NCBI RefSeq assembly: GCF_004118325.1
Contig: NZ_RDFA01000002.1
Span: 608,273-672,272 of the forward strand
DNA length: 64,000 nt
DNA from: Halorientalis pallida
GTDB lineage: Archaea; Halobacteriota; Halobacteria; Halobacteriales; Haloarculaceae
Reading direction: 5' to 3'
Below the pieces are notes generated by a model, which saw nothing but the letters and a program-made list of their open reading frames with translations, did not search any database and was not told the origin of the DNA. Below are positions 8,708 to 16,448 of this stretch, in pieces (the stretch's first letter is position 1; each line of letters opens with the position of its first letter). The position numbers and the translations under genes were made by a program.

Positions 8708-9163
8708 CTACCGCACCAGGTCCTGCCGGAGCCGCCGCGCCCGGTCGGCCATCTCCCCGTTCTCGTCTACGTCAGCCAGTGCCTCGACGGCCTCCAGCGT
8801 CCGCACGGAGTCGTCGAGAAAGGAGAGGATGTCGCCCGGATAGGCGTAGAGCATGTAGTCGTCGCCCATCACGTCGACGATGGCGTCGGGGCCCAGTCCC
8901 TGAGCGCGCAACTCCAGCAGGTAGTCGACGAACTTCTCTTCGGGGTGGCCACAGTGGGGGTTGGCCTCGCAGTCACAGTCCAGAAAGTCCTCGGCGAACT
9001 CAAGCACCCGGTCGCGGGTGGCGTCGTCGAGCTTGGCCAGCCCGTCGCCCTGGTAGAGGATGTCCAGCGTCGCCCCGGAGAACGCCCCCTTCGGGATGGA
9101 CGTCTCTAGCTGGGAGGCGATCTGCCGGTGGTTCTTCACGTAGATCTTGTCCGTGATGGCCAC
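8708..9163 (-). CDS. Conserved haloarchaeal protein (possible DUF5814-type)
   Basis: This 151-residue cytosolic protein starts GTG: AITDKIYVKNHRQIASQLET. It contains a cysteine/histidine cluster (FLDCDCEANPHCGHPEEKF, about 62-80), which looks metal-binding, and a conserved stretch DDYMLYAYPGDILSFLDD. It resembles a haloarchaeal family that I associate with DUF5814 and helicase neighbourhoods, but this is from memory. The helicase-type gene at 32594 is not linked here. The start codon lies inside a 14-bp perfect palindrome (9158-9171). A TATA-like acttttgcg on the minus strand at 9191-9200 agrees with a nearly leaderless start. Confidence 0.6.
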   Translation of the reverse strand: MAITDKIYVKNHRQIASQLETSIPKGAFSGATLDILYQGDGLAKLDDATRDRVLEFAEDFLDCDCEANPHCGHPEEKFVDYLLELRAQGLGPDAIVDVMGDDYMLYAYPGDILSFLDDSVRTLEAVEALADVDENGEMADRARRLRQDLVR

Positions 9164-9286
9164 GCGTGGCCGTCACTTGACCGCTGACGCGCAAAAGTCT
9201 CTCGAAAAAACGGTGTGGCCAGCTTCCCGGTCTGAAACGGGGAGAAAGAGTGAAGTCGACGACACTACCGTTCTCTCGACGTACAC

Positions 9287-9511
9287 ATGTCCGAAACGAA
9301 TCCGCTCGCGGACAGACGAATCCGCGGTGCCATCGGCCTGAGCGGTGCGCTCGTCGTCGTCTTCGTGGCGTACTTCTTCCTGGAGGGAACGGTGCAGCTG
9401 GTCGCGTACGGCATCGCCGTACTGGATGCCATCGTCACGCCGATCGTCCTCGGGAAGGCGGTCGAACAGAACGAGCCAGCCGAAGAGGAGGACCCGAGCC
9501 GGGTCGGTTAG
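9287..9511 (+). CDS. Small two-helix membrane protein
   Basis: This 74-residue protein has two predicted transmembrane helices (about 15-35: LSGALVVVFVAYFFLEGT; about 36-57: QLVAYGIAVLDAIVTPIVLG), a short polar N-terminus and an acidic tail. Its stop overlaps the stop of the convergent SDR gene by 3 nt. No family function is recognised. Confidence 0.6.
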   Translation: MSETNPLADRRIRGAIGLSGALVVVFVAYFFLEGTVQLVAYGIAVLDAIVTPIVLGKAVEQNEPAEEEDPSRVG

Positions 9512-10281
9512 GTCGTCGTCCAGCCGCCGTCGACCGTCAGGACGCTCCCCGTGCAGTACGCGGAGGCCTCGCTGGCGAGAAAGAGCGCGACACCCTTCAG
9601 ATCGTCCGGTTCACCGAGCCGGCCCACGATCGTCTCCTCCTCCATCTGCTCGTGCAGATGGTCCATCCCCGAGTCCTTCCGGAAGGCTCCGCCGCCGATG
9701 TCGGTGTGGACCCAGCCCGGTGCGATAGCGTTGACCCGGATGCCCCGCGGACCCAGATCCGCGGCGGCCTGTTTCGTCAACTGGGCGACCCCACCCTTCG
9801 AGGCGACGTACGCGGCGACGCCGGGGAAATCCGACGCGATCTGGCTGAGAACCGACGCCGTGGTGACGATGCGGCCGCCCTCGTCCATGACTGCGGCGGC
9901 CTCCCGGATCGTGTAGAACACGCCGTCGAGGTTCACGTCCATCACCTCGTGCCACTGGTCGACGTCGTACTCGTCGACAGTCTGACCCAGCCGCCCGATG
10001 CCGGCGTTGGCGAAGGCCACGTCCAGCCCGCCGAACCCCTCGACGGTCTCCTCGACCATCGCGACGACCTCGTCGTGGTCGGACACGTCCGCCGGAATCG
10101 CCAGCGTCTCCGCGTCGAGGTCGTCGGCGACCGCCTCGACCCCCTCGACGTCCTTGTCGGCCAGCGCTAGCCACGCGCCGGCGTCGGCACAGGCTTCAGA
10201 GATTGCCTTTCCGATGCCCGACGCCGCCCCCGTCACGAGGACGACCTCGTCGTCGAGTCGGAACTCGTCGAGCGCGCTCAT
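9508..10281 (-). CDS. SDR-family oxidoreductase (FabG/3-hydroxyacyl-CoA dehydrogenase-like)
   Basis: This 257-residue classical short-chain dehydrogenase has the nucleotide-binding motif TGAASGIGK (about 18-26), the FANAGIG motif, the catalytic Ser in TTASVLSQIA, and the YVASK Tyr/Lys pair. The C-terminal CTGSVLTVDGG is typical of the family. The ATG at 10281 overlaps the TGA of the upstream acyl-CoA dehydrogenase (ATGA), so the two are translationally coupled. Context suggests it oxidises a hydroxyacyl or related intermediate in the same degradative route, but the substrate cannot be read from sequence. The frame extends upstream to 10467 only inside the neighbour's coding region. Confidence 0.88.
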   Translation of the reverse strand: MSALDEFRLDDEVVLVTGAASGIGKAISEACADAGAWLALADKDVEGVEAVADDLDAETLAIPADVSDHDEVVAMVEETVEGFGGLDVAFANAGIGRLGQTVDEYDVDQWHEVMDVNLDGVFYTIREAAAVMDEGGRIVTTASVLSQIASDFPGVAAYVASKGGVAQLTKQAAADLGPRGIRVNAIAPGWVHTDIGGGAFRKDSGMDHLHEQMEEETIVGRLGEPDDLKGVALFLASEASAYCTGSVLTVDGGWTTT

Positions 10282-11537
10282 CGCTGTGGCTCCCCGAAGC
10301 GGGTGACGTACTCGAGTTCTTCGGGCACGATCTCGTCGTCGTCGAAGGCACCCTTGGCGATCGAGCGCATGTGGGCCTCGTCGGCGCCGTCGACGATGCG
10401 GAAACAGCGGACGTTCTCGTAGAAGTCCGCCAGCGGGAGGTCCTTGCCGATGCCGTTGCCCCCACACACCTGCACGCAGGTGTCGACGATGTCCTGTACG
10501 GTTCGGGCGGCGAACACCTTCGACATCGAGACTTCGGTGTCGGCCTGGCCGTCCGCCTGGATGGTCCGGGCGGCGTGGCGCACCATCGTCCGGGCGGCGT
10601 GGAGGCGCATCTCGGCGTCGGCGATGTCGAACCGGAGCGCCTGCTTCTCGCTCAGTGTGTCGCCGTAGGCCGAGCGCTCGTCCATGTAGGCCTTGGCGAT
10701 GTCCAGCGATCGATCGGCCATCCCCATGAAGCGCATGCAGTGGGTCAGCCGTGCCTTACCGAGGCGTTGCTGAGCGATGGCGAGCCCCCCGTCTTTCGGG
10801 CCGAGCATCTGGTCTTCGTGCACGCGCACGCCGTCGTAGACGACCTCGGCGTGGCCCATGCCGGACTCGCCCATGTGGGGGATGTCACGGACGTACTCGA
10901 CGCCGTCGGCGTCCGCGTCCACGATGAACGCCGAGGTCCCGACGTAGGGGTGGGCGTCCTCGTTGGTCCGGGCGACGACGATCAGGAAGTCCGGTTGGCT
11001 GTGCCCGAAACTCGTCCACCACTTGTGACCGTCGATGACCCACTCGTCGCCCTCTTTCTGTGCGGTCGTCTTGAGGTTCTTGGCGTCGGAGCCGGCCCCG
11101 TCCATCGGCTCGGTCATCGAGAAACCCGAGGAGACCTCGCCGTCCACCAGCGGCCGGAGGTACTCTTCTTTCTGTTCCTCGGTGCCCGCCTGTTCGAGAA
11201 TCTCCATGTTGCCCTCGTCGGGCGCGGCGACGTGCATCGCGCCCATGGCGAAGATCGAGCGCCCGGCCTGCTCGAAGACGGGGAGCAGGTCCGCGAACTC
11301 CACGCCGAGGCCGCCGTACTCCTCGGGGATCTGCGGGCCGAACACGTCCCGTTCGCGGGCGATCTCCCGCAGGTCGTCCATCAGTTCGCGCCCCTCATCT
11401 CGGCGGTCGGCGTCGCTCGCCGCGTCCCGTTGCCCTAGCAGTTCCCGCTCTCTGGGCAGCACTTCCTCGTCGACGAACGCGCGTGTCCGTTCGGCAACCT
11501 CGCGCGCTCGCTCGGAATCCTGATACGTGAGATCCAT
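10278..11537 (-). CDS. Acyl-CoA dehydrogenase
   Basis: This 419-residue FAD-dependent acyl-CoA dehydrogenase introduces an alpha-beta double bond in an acyl-CoA. Family features in order: helical N-domain; the PQIPEEYGGLG segment; GFSMTEPMDGAGSDA (FAD contact region); DEWVIDGHKWWTS; and the C-terminal helical domain with CVQVCGGNGIGKDLPL and ADEAHMRSIAKG. Its size fits the larger APH-associated ACAD10/11-like class, and the divergent gene indeed encodes an APH-type kinase. ATG 11537 is chosen because the upstream extension (to 11594) runs through the promoter. Its TGA overlaps the SDR start. Confidence 0.9.
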   Translation of the reverse strand: MDLTYQDSERAREVAERTRAFVDEEVLPRERELLGQRDAASDADRRDEGRELMDDLREIARERDVFGPQIPEEYGGLGVEFADLLPVFEQAGRSIFAMGAMHVAAPDEGNMEILEQAGTEEQKEEYLRPLVDGEVSSGFSMTEPMDGAGSDAKNLKTTAQKEGDEWVIDGHKWWTSFGHSQPDFLIVVARTNEDAHPYVGTSAFIVDADADGVEYVRDIPHMGESGMGHAEVVYDGVRVHEDQMLGPKDGGLAIAQQRLGKARLTHCMRFMGMADRSLDIAKAYMDERSAYGDTLSEKQALRFDIADAEMRLHAARTMVRHAARTIQADGQADTEVSMSKVFAARTVQDIVDTCVQVCGGNGIGKDLPLADFYENVRCFRIVDGADEAHMRSIAKGAFDDDEIVPEELEYVTRFGEPQR

Positions 11538-11556
11538 ACCCTCCCAGTGCGAAACT

Positions 11557-11605
11557 GAGGGGGTTAGTACTACTGCCGCCCTACCGAGGCTCATTTAACC
11601 CCCTC
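11557..11605. promoter_or_regulatory. 10-bp perfect inverted repeat in the divergent promoter region
   Basis: GAGGGGGTTA at 11557-11566 and TAACCCCCTC at 11596-11605 form a perfect inverted repeat with 29 bp between arms, centred in the 124-bp gap between the acyl-CoA dehydrogenase and the APH-kinase gene. Such spacing suits a dimeric or looping repressor controlling both directions. No regulator is encoded beside it. Confidence 0.45.
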
Positions 11606-11661
11606 CGATAGTGCCAGGGGGATGACAACGCATTTACTACCGACTACGCTACTCGGTGGCA

Positions 11662-12720
11662 ATGGCAGACGAAGCCGATCTCGTCGACCGCGACCGCCTG
11701 CGGACCTTCCTCGCGGCGCGACTGGGCGAGACCGAGCAGTTCGACGTGGAACGACACGATCAGGGATTCTCCAACGAGACGCTCTTTGTCACCTGGGGCG
11801 ACCGTGACCTGGTGATCCGCCGGCCGCCGCCGGGCGAGACCGCCGACACCGCCCACGACGTCCTCCGGGAGTACGAGGTCGTCCACGCCCTGCAGGACAC
11901 CGACGTGCCCGTCCCGACGACCGTCGCCGAGAGCGAGGACACCGACGTGATGGGCTGTCCGTTCTACGTCATGGAGCGACTCGAGGGCGACGTGATTCGC
12001 TTCGTCGAACTCGACCGTTTCGCCGACGCCGACGCCCGCCGGCAGGTGGGCGAGGAGATGGTCGACACGCTCGCGGCCATCCACACCGTCGACGTCGAAT
12101 CGGTCGGGCTCGAGGACTTCGGCACCCCCGAGGGGTTCGCCCAGCGACAGGTCGACCGCTGGACCGAGCAGTTCGAGTGGGCCTTCGAGGAGACGACCGC
12201 CGAGCGGGAAGTCCCGGCGATCCACCGCATCGGCGACTGGCTCGACGACAACGTCCCCGACGAGTCCGCCCACGCGCTGGTCCACGGCGACTACAAACTC
12301 GACAACGTGATCTTCGCGCCGGGCACCCCGCCCGAGATCGGCGGCGTCCTCGACTGGGAGATGTCGACGCTGGGCGACCCGCTCTGTGATCTGGGGTGGC
12401 TGCTCTTCTTCTGGCCCGACCCCGAAGACGACCTCTCGCCGCTGATGCAGACGATGGCACCTTCCTTCACCGCCGACGAGGACTACCTGACCCGCGGCGA
12501 ACTGGTCGAGCGCTACGAGGACCAGACCGGCGTCACCGTCGAGAACCAGCGGTTCTACCGTGTCCTCGCGGTGTACAAGATGGCCGCGCTGGGCGAGATG
12601 TTCTTCGCCCGCTACCTGATGGGCAACTCCGACAACACCCTCTACCAGATGATGGAAGACGGCGTCCCGACGATGGCCGACCACGCCGTCGAGATCATCG
12701 AGGGCGAACGCCCCCTGTAG
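11662..12720 (+). CDS. APH-superfamily phosphotransferase (ACAD10/11 kinase-like)
   Basis: This 352-residue protein has the aminoglycoside-phosphotransferase fold: an N-lobe with FSNETLFVTWGDRDLVIRR, the catalytic loop VHGDYKLDNVIF (His near residue 208), and GGVLDWEMSTLGDPLCDLGW, the metal-binding Asp-Trp motif. In animals and many bacteria this kinase is fused or linked to an acyl-CoA dehydrogenase and phosphorylates 4-hydroxyacyl-CoAs for degradation. The divergent acyl-CoA dehydrogenase here supports that role rather than antibiotic resistance. The TATA-like gcatttactac at 11630-11640 favours ATG 11662 over the in-frame GTG at 11656. Confidence 0.82.
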   Translation: MADEADLVDRDRLRTFLAARLGETEQFDVERHDQGFSNETLFVTWGDRDLVIRRPPPGETADTAHDVLREYEVVHALQDTDVPVPTTVAESEDTDVMGCPFYVMERLEGDVIRFVELDRFADADARRQVGEEMVDTLAAIHTVDVESVGLEDFGTPEGFAQRQVDRWTEQFEWAFEETTAEREVPAIHRIGDWLDDNVPDESAHALVHGDYKLDNVIFAPGTPPEIGGVLDWEMSTLGDPLCDLGWLLFFWPDPEDDLSPLMQTMAPSFTADEDYLTRGELVERYEDQTGVTVENQRFYRVLAVYKMAALGEMFFARYLMGNSDNTLYQMMEDGVPTMADHAVEIIEGERPL

Positions 12721-13389
12721 ATGGCCGTCCACACCGTCGACCGCCTGGAGGACGTGCCCGACCCCGCGCCCGACGCCACCTTCGTCGTCGTCGACGTGAT
12801 CATCTCCTCGACCAGCATCGTCCGCCTGCTGGAAGGGGACGCTCGCTACGTCCGCCCCTTCGCGGACCCCGACGCGGCCCGCGCGTTCAAGACCGAAACC
12901 GACGACGCCGTCCTCGTCGGAGAGCAGGGCGGCCAGCCCGTGGACGGCTTCGACTGCTCGCCGCTCCCCTCCCTGATCGCCGAGCGGGACTTCACGGACC
13001 GCCCGGTGGGCATCCTCACCTCCAACGGCACCCGCGCCGTCCACCGCATCGGAGCCGACGCCGAGGTCCTGATCGGCAGCACGGTCAACGCCGCGTCCGT
13101 GGCCGACCACCTGCGCGAGCGCGAGGACGACGTGTGGCTCGTCGCCGCCGGCCGACAGGGCGACCGCACGCCCGAGGACTCCGCTGGCGTCGAGTTGATC
13201 CGCCGCCACTACACCGACGAGGCGGCCGACTTCACACCCGACGACCTCGCCACACGGGTCCGCGAGAGCGGCACCGCCGAGTGGCTGCAGGGTCTGGGCT
13301 TCGAGAACGAAGTGGAGGACCTCTGTACGTTCGACTCCAGTTCCGTCGTGCCGAAGCTCCGCGACGGTCGGTTCGTCGATACAGAGTGA
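12721..13389 (+). CDS. ComB-family (2-phosphosulfolactate phosphatase-like) protein
   Basis: This 222-residue protein resembles ComB: VVDVIISSTSIVRLLEGDA near the start, a central GFDCSPLPSLI, LTSNGTRAVH, and LIGSTVNAASVADHL. In methanogens ComB removes phosphate from 2-phosphosulfolactate in coenzyme M synthesis. Haloarchaea do not make methane, so the substrate here is probably different or the enzyme serves sulfolactate metabolism. Its ATG follows the kinase stop with no gap, so it is co-transcribed with the APH-type kinase. The fold call is good; the substrate is unknown. Confidence 0.75.
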   Translation: MAVHTVDRLEDVPDPAPDATFVVVDVIISSTSIVRLLEGDARYVRPFADPDAARAFKTETDDAVLVGEQGGQPVDGFDCSPLPSLIAERDFTDRPVGILTSNGTRAVHRIGADAEVLIGSTVNAASVADHLREREDDVWLVAAGRQGDRTPEDSAGVELIRRHYTDEAADFTPDDLATRVRESGTAEWLQGLGFENEVEDLCTFDSSSVVPKLRDGRFVDTE

Positions 13390-13488
13390 CCTGCGCCCGG
13401 GAACTCAGTTTCGTGTTGGGCCACTTATTCCGACCCCTCTCGCGTGAATACTACTAGTTTAATACGTCTGGTAGCTTCTTCGTCAGAG

Positions 13489-13878
13489 ATGAGACACTCG
13501 ATCCGTACAGTTGTGCTCAGTATCGCTACCGTCGCCGCCCTGCTCGCCGTCGCGAGCGGCCCCGTAGCGGCGGCCGACGACGTGGACTGCGTCGACGGCT
13601 GTCTCGACGACGGGTCCGAGAAACCCGAATTGAACGTGCCCCGCGGCGGTGTGGCCCTCGACGGCCCCGTCGTCACCGTCGACAAAAGCGACGACGTGAT
13701 CGAGATTCGCGTCTCCGAGGCGTTCCTCAAGGCCAAGAAGGCCTTCAAATCCGGCGACGGCTCCGAAATCGGCGTGATGCCCGGTGACAATGTCAGCGAT
13801 GTGGCCGCGAAACAGATCGTGTTCGTCACCAACCCCGACACCATGGACGAGTCGCCCGAACTCGGCCCCGACAACTGA
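13489..13878 (+). CDS. Secreted small protein with Sec signal peptide
   Basis: The 129-residue product starts MRHSIRTVVLSIATVAALL and has a hydrophobic h-region ending at a likely signal-peptidase site (VASGPVAAADDVD, about 28-30). The mature part contains two cysteines in CVDGC and acidic/lysine-rich segments (EAFLKAKKAFKSGDGSE). A TATA-like tttaatac at 13458-13465 makes ATG 13489 leaderless, so the extra upstream codons (from 13444) are not used. No known domain is visible. It is an exported protein of unknown role. Confidence 0.65.
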   Translation: MRHSIRTVVLSIATVAALLAVASGPVAAADDVDCVDGCLDDGSEKPELNVPRGGVALDGPVVTVDKSDDVIEIRVSEAFLKAKKAFKSGDGSEIGVMPGDNVSDVAAKQIVFVTNPDTMDESPELGPDN

Positions 13879-13961
13879 GCGCCCTGTCATCCCGTTGCAG
13901 GGCGTCCCGGGAGTCGTAACGTATTTCAGGAGCAGGCGGCCTACAATCTCGTGTCGAGCGT

Positions 13962-14033
13962 GTCCGGGCTGGGGTACTGGTATCCTCCAGCCTTGTGGTG
14001 GCTGGGAAACGGGTTCGATTCCCGTGCCCGGAC
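13962..14033 (+). tRNA. tRNA-His (anticodon GTG)
   Basis: A complete cloverleaf can be drawn: 8-bp acceptor GTCCGGGC/GCCCGGAC, which includes the extra G-1:C73 pair diagnostic of tRNA-His; D arm with A14 and GG; anticodon stem CAGCC/GGCTG with loop TTGTGGT (GTG anticodon); four-base variable region; T arm ACGGG-TTCGATT-CCCGT. There is no intron and no encoded CCA. An HNH endonuclease gene follows 110 bp downstream. Confidence 0.95.
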
Positions 14034-14142
14034 TGACATATCTAATTTCTTAACTAGGTTGTCGGAAGGGTTGACTCTCTTACGTACAGCTCTATTCATT
14101 CGGCTCCATAGACATCTATGCAATGGTGATCAAGTCTGATAT

Positions 14143-15042
14143 ATGCACAACTGTCCGGAGTGCAACGAACAATTCTATTCTCTGCATAAATTACGTGTTC
14201 ACCACAAATCCAGTCACGGCGAATCGCTTCCGAACCGAGAGTGTGACGAGTGTGGTTCCCGGTTCTTCTGTGAATGGGAACGCAAGTACTGTTCTGACTC
14301 CTGTCGGTACGAAAACCGGAGTAACGAAGGAGAAAACAATCCGAACTACAGCGGTGGGAAGACCGAAACTGAGTGTGAGATCTGCGGCGGAACCTTCGAA
14401 TACTATCCGTCGGAAAAGAAGGGGCTCTACTGTCCGACCTGCGTCGAATCCGAAGACTGGCGGCCGAAACAGGATTTCAGCGGCGTGGACAATCCTCGGT
14501 GGAACGGTGGCAAGCAGGAATACGAATGCGACGTGTGTGGCGATACAGTCGAACGCTATCCCGGCAGAGTGACCGGTGAAATCGTCGCCTGTGACAAAGA
14601 CTGTCACAGAAAATGGCTCTCCGAGGCGTTCACCGGCGAGGGTCACCCCAACTGGGAAGGGGGCGACACCGGCAACTACGGGCAAGGCTGGAACCGCAGC
14701 AGAAAGAACGCACTGGAGCGGGACGGGTACGAGTGTACGCACTGCGGGAAGACCAGGGAAGAGATCGGGCGGAATCCCGACGTGCATCACATCGTCCCGG
14801 TGCGGGTGTTCGCGGCGGCGCGAGGGTTCACGAAAGCGGACGCGCACTACAAAGAGAACGTCGTGTCGCTGTGTATCGATTGCCACCGGAAGGCCGATTT
14901 CGGGAGCATACCGAAGGCGCGGCTGTTGTCGTACGTGCCGGCGGGGACGAAGTACGGCCCGCACGTGGCCCTCCCGGAGGGTGCGGGGCGCGTCGAGAGT
15001 GGGAGTCGGCGGGCGCAGCGGCCCGAGAATACGGTGCGGTGA
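14143..15042 (+). CDS. HNH endonuclease with repeated zinc ribbons (homing-type)
   Basis: The 299-residue protein starts with a C2H2 finger (CPECNEQFYSLHKLRVHHKSSH), then cysteine pairs (CDECGSRFFCEW, CSDSC), and three units each led by an N/H-P-N-Y/W-x-G-G motif (NPNYSGGK, NPRWNGGK, HPNWEGGD) separated by CxxC zinc ribbons. The C-terminal HNH nuclease (about 195-275) reads ERDGYECTHCGK, DVHHIVPVRVF, NVVSLCIDCHRKAD with the expected His-His, Asn and His. Base composition is AT-richer in the 5' half than in the 3' half and than in neighbours, and it lies next to a tRNA, so recent acquisition is likely. It could be a free-standing homing or restriction-type nuclease; the target is unknown. Confidence 0.8.
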   Translation: MHNCPECNEQFYSLHKLRVHHKSSHGESLPNRECDECGSRFFCEWERKYCSDSCRYENRSNEGENNPNYSGGKTETECEICGGTFEYYPSEKKGLYCPTCVESEDWRPKQDFSGVDNPRWNGGKQEYECDVCGDTVERYPGRVTGEIVACDKDCHRKWLSEAFTGEGHPNWEGGDTGNYGQGWNRSRKNALERDGYECTHCGKTREEIGRNPDVHHIVPVRVFAAARGFTKADAHYKENVVSLCIDCHRKADFGSIPKARLLSYVPAGTKYGPHVALPEGAGRVESGSRRAQRPENTVR

Positions 15043-15122
15043 CCCCCGTGCTATATATTTCACTGAGCAGAAAGGACTCCTCCTAGAAGCGATCTTGAGG
15101 GTGCGTCCGGTAGCCGGGGTAC

Positions 15123-15338
15123 GTGAGCACACAGCTGCTCGATCTGGGACTCGAACCGGCCGACGCGGCGTCGACCGACGTGGACAGCGAGCGACGATTC
15201 CGGTGTCCGATCTGTGACGGCAGGGCGGGATCGGAAGCCGACGTGTACCGACACCTGTTGATCGAACATAGGAAGAGTGGGTTGAGCGATGCGTTGCTCG
15301 ACCGGGCCGAGATTCGTGTCGAGACGGCCGGCGAGTGA
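15123..15338 (+). CDS. Small C2H2 zinc-finger protein
   Basis: The 71-residue product (GTG start) has a single C2H2-like finger: FRCPICDGRAGSEADVYRHL then IEH. The N-terminal 25 residues are acidic and disordered-looking. A strong TATA ctatatattt at 15051-15060 predicts transcription about 40 nt before the start, so a short leader is likely. Proteins of this size with one finger are common in haloarchaea and probably act as small regulators or adaptors. No target is known. Confidence 0.6.
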   Translation: MSTQLLDLGLEPADAASTDVDSERRFRCPICDGRAGSEADVYRHLLIEHRKSGLSDALLDRAEIRVETAGE

Positions 15339-15347
15339 CCGGGCTCG

Positions 15348-16448
15348 TTACGGACTGGTGCCGTTGCCGGTCGGGAACGAGGTGCCGTTGCTCGGGACGG
15401 TCGGTGTGGTGCCAGGCTGGGTCGGGCCGCCGAAGCCGCCAGTGCCGGTGCCGGCCGACGGGCCCGCGGCTTCCGGGGCGCCGGGTTCCTTGTCGCCGTT
15501 GACGAGGAACTCGGCGAGGTTGGTGAGGAAGGCCTCGTTGTCGGCGACGGTCGCGCTGGCCGGTTCGAGGAAGTTCGTGTCGCCGATAGTGACGACGTTA
15601 CCGGTCTGTGCGGCGACCGTGTAGGTCCCGCCACGGCGGGTAGAGGAGAGCTGTGCGTCCTGGCTCTCGACGACCGCCGTGCCCTCACTGCTCGTCGCCA
15701 GCGGTGTGGCGTCGTCGAGGACGATGCGGTCGACGCCCTCGGTGAGCGAGCTATCGCCGCTGGGCTGGGCGTAGAGCCGCTGGAAGTTGTTGGCGTTGTC
15801 CGTCATGTCGAACAGGTAGCCCGCGCCGAAGGAGACGCCGAAGTTCGCGGCGAGGTTCGTCGGCTGGCCGGGCGTGACGGTGCTGCCGGTCGACGTGCCG
15901 AGGGGGTTGGGGATCGAGACGGACTGGCCACCGGTCGAGGGGTCGACCGGATCGGCCAGCAGGAGGACGCGGCCGCCGGCCTCGGCGAAGGCGTCGAGCC
16001 CGTTGATCTCGCCGGTCGTGTAGCTGCTGGCGGGGTTGGCGACGACGAAGGCGTCGGCCGAGCGCAGCGTGGCGTTCAGGCCCGACGAGCCACTGGAGAG
16101 GCCGCCGGAGAAGCCGCCGCTGCCGCCGGTGCCGCCGGTGTAGAACCGCACGTCGTGGCCGTCCCGGACCAGGGCGTCGACGAACGGCTGCATCTCGCTC
16201 TCGCTGAGTGCGTTGCCGTGGCTCTTGTCGATGACGACGGTCTTGGTCCCGTCGCCGTCGGGTGCGCCGACGCTGCCGTCGTCGTCGACGGCTGTCGGGA
16301 GCAACTGGTCGTCGTAGGCTGGTGCGTCGACGCTGCCGTCGGTCGACGGGTTCGACAGGAGTGTGCCGGTGGCGACCGTAGCAGCCACGATCACCACGAC
16401 GACGACCGCGAACACGCCGATGCCTTTCAACAGATCAGTTCGTGCCAT
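15348..16448 (-). CDS. GldG-like/DUF4350-type membrane-anchored protein
   Basis: This 366-residue protein has an N-terminal membrane helix (about 8-32: GIGVFAVVVVVIVAATVATG) followed by an extracytoplasmic domain of the GldG/DUF4350 kind: KTVVIDKSHGNALSESEM, then SADAFVVANPASSYTTGEI and GGRVLLLADP. The middle holds a glycine-rich loop and the C-terminus is low-complexity, Pro/Thr/Gly-rich. Proteins of this fold accompany gliding/ABC-export systems and bind ligands rather than catalyse. Its ATG lies 14 nt inside the SppA-like gene, and it is the last gene of a lipoprotein-protease-GldG operon. The exact role is unknown. Confidence 0.62.
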   Translation of the reverse strand: MARTDLLKGIGVFAVVVVVIVAATVATGTLLSNPSTDGSVDAPAYDDQLLPTAVDDDGSVGAPDGDGTKTVVIDKSHGNALSESEMQPFVDALVRDGHDVRFYTGGTGGSGGFSGGLSSGSSGLNATLRSADAFVVANPASSYTTGEINGLDAFAEAGGRVLLLADPVDPSTGGQSVSIPNPLGTSTGSTVTPGQPTNLAANFGVSFGAGYLFDMTDNANNFQRLYAQPSGDSSLTEGVDRIVLDDATPLATSSEGTAVVESQDAQLSSTRRGGTYTVAAQTGNVVTIGDTNFLEPASATVADNEAFLTNLAEFLVNGDKEPGAPEAAGPSAGTGTGGFGGPTQPGTTPTVPSNGTSFPTGNGTSP

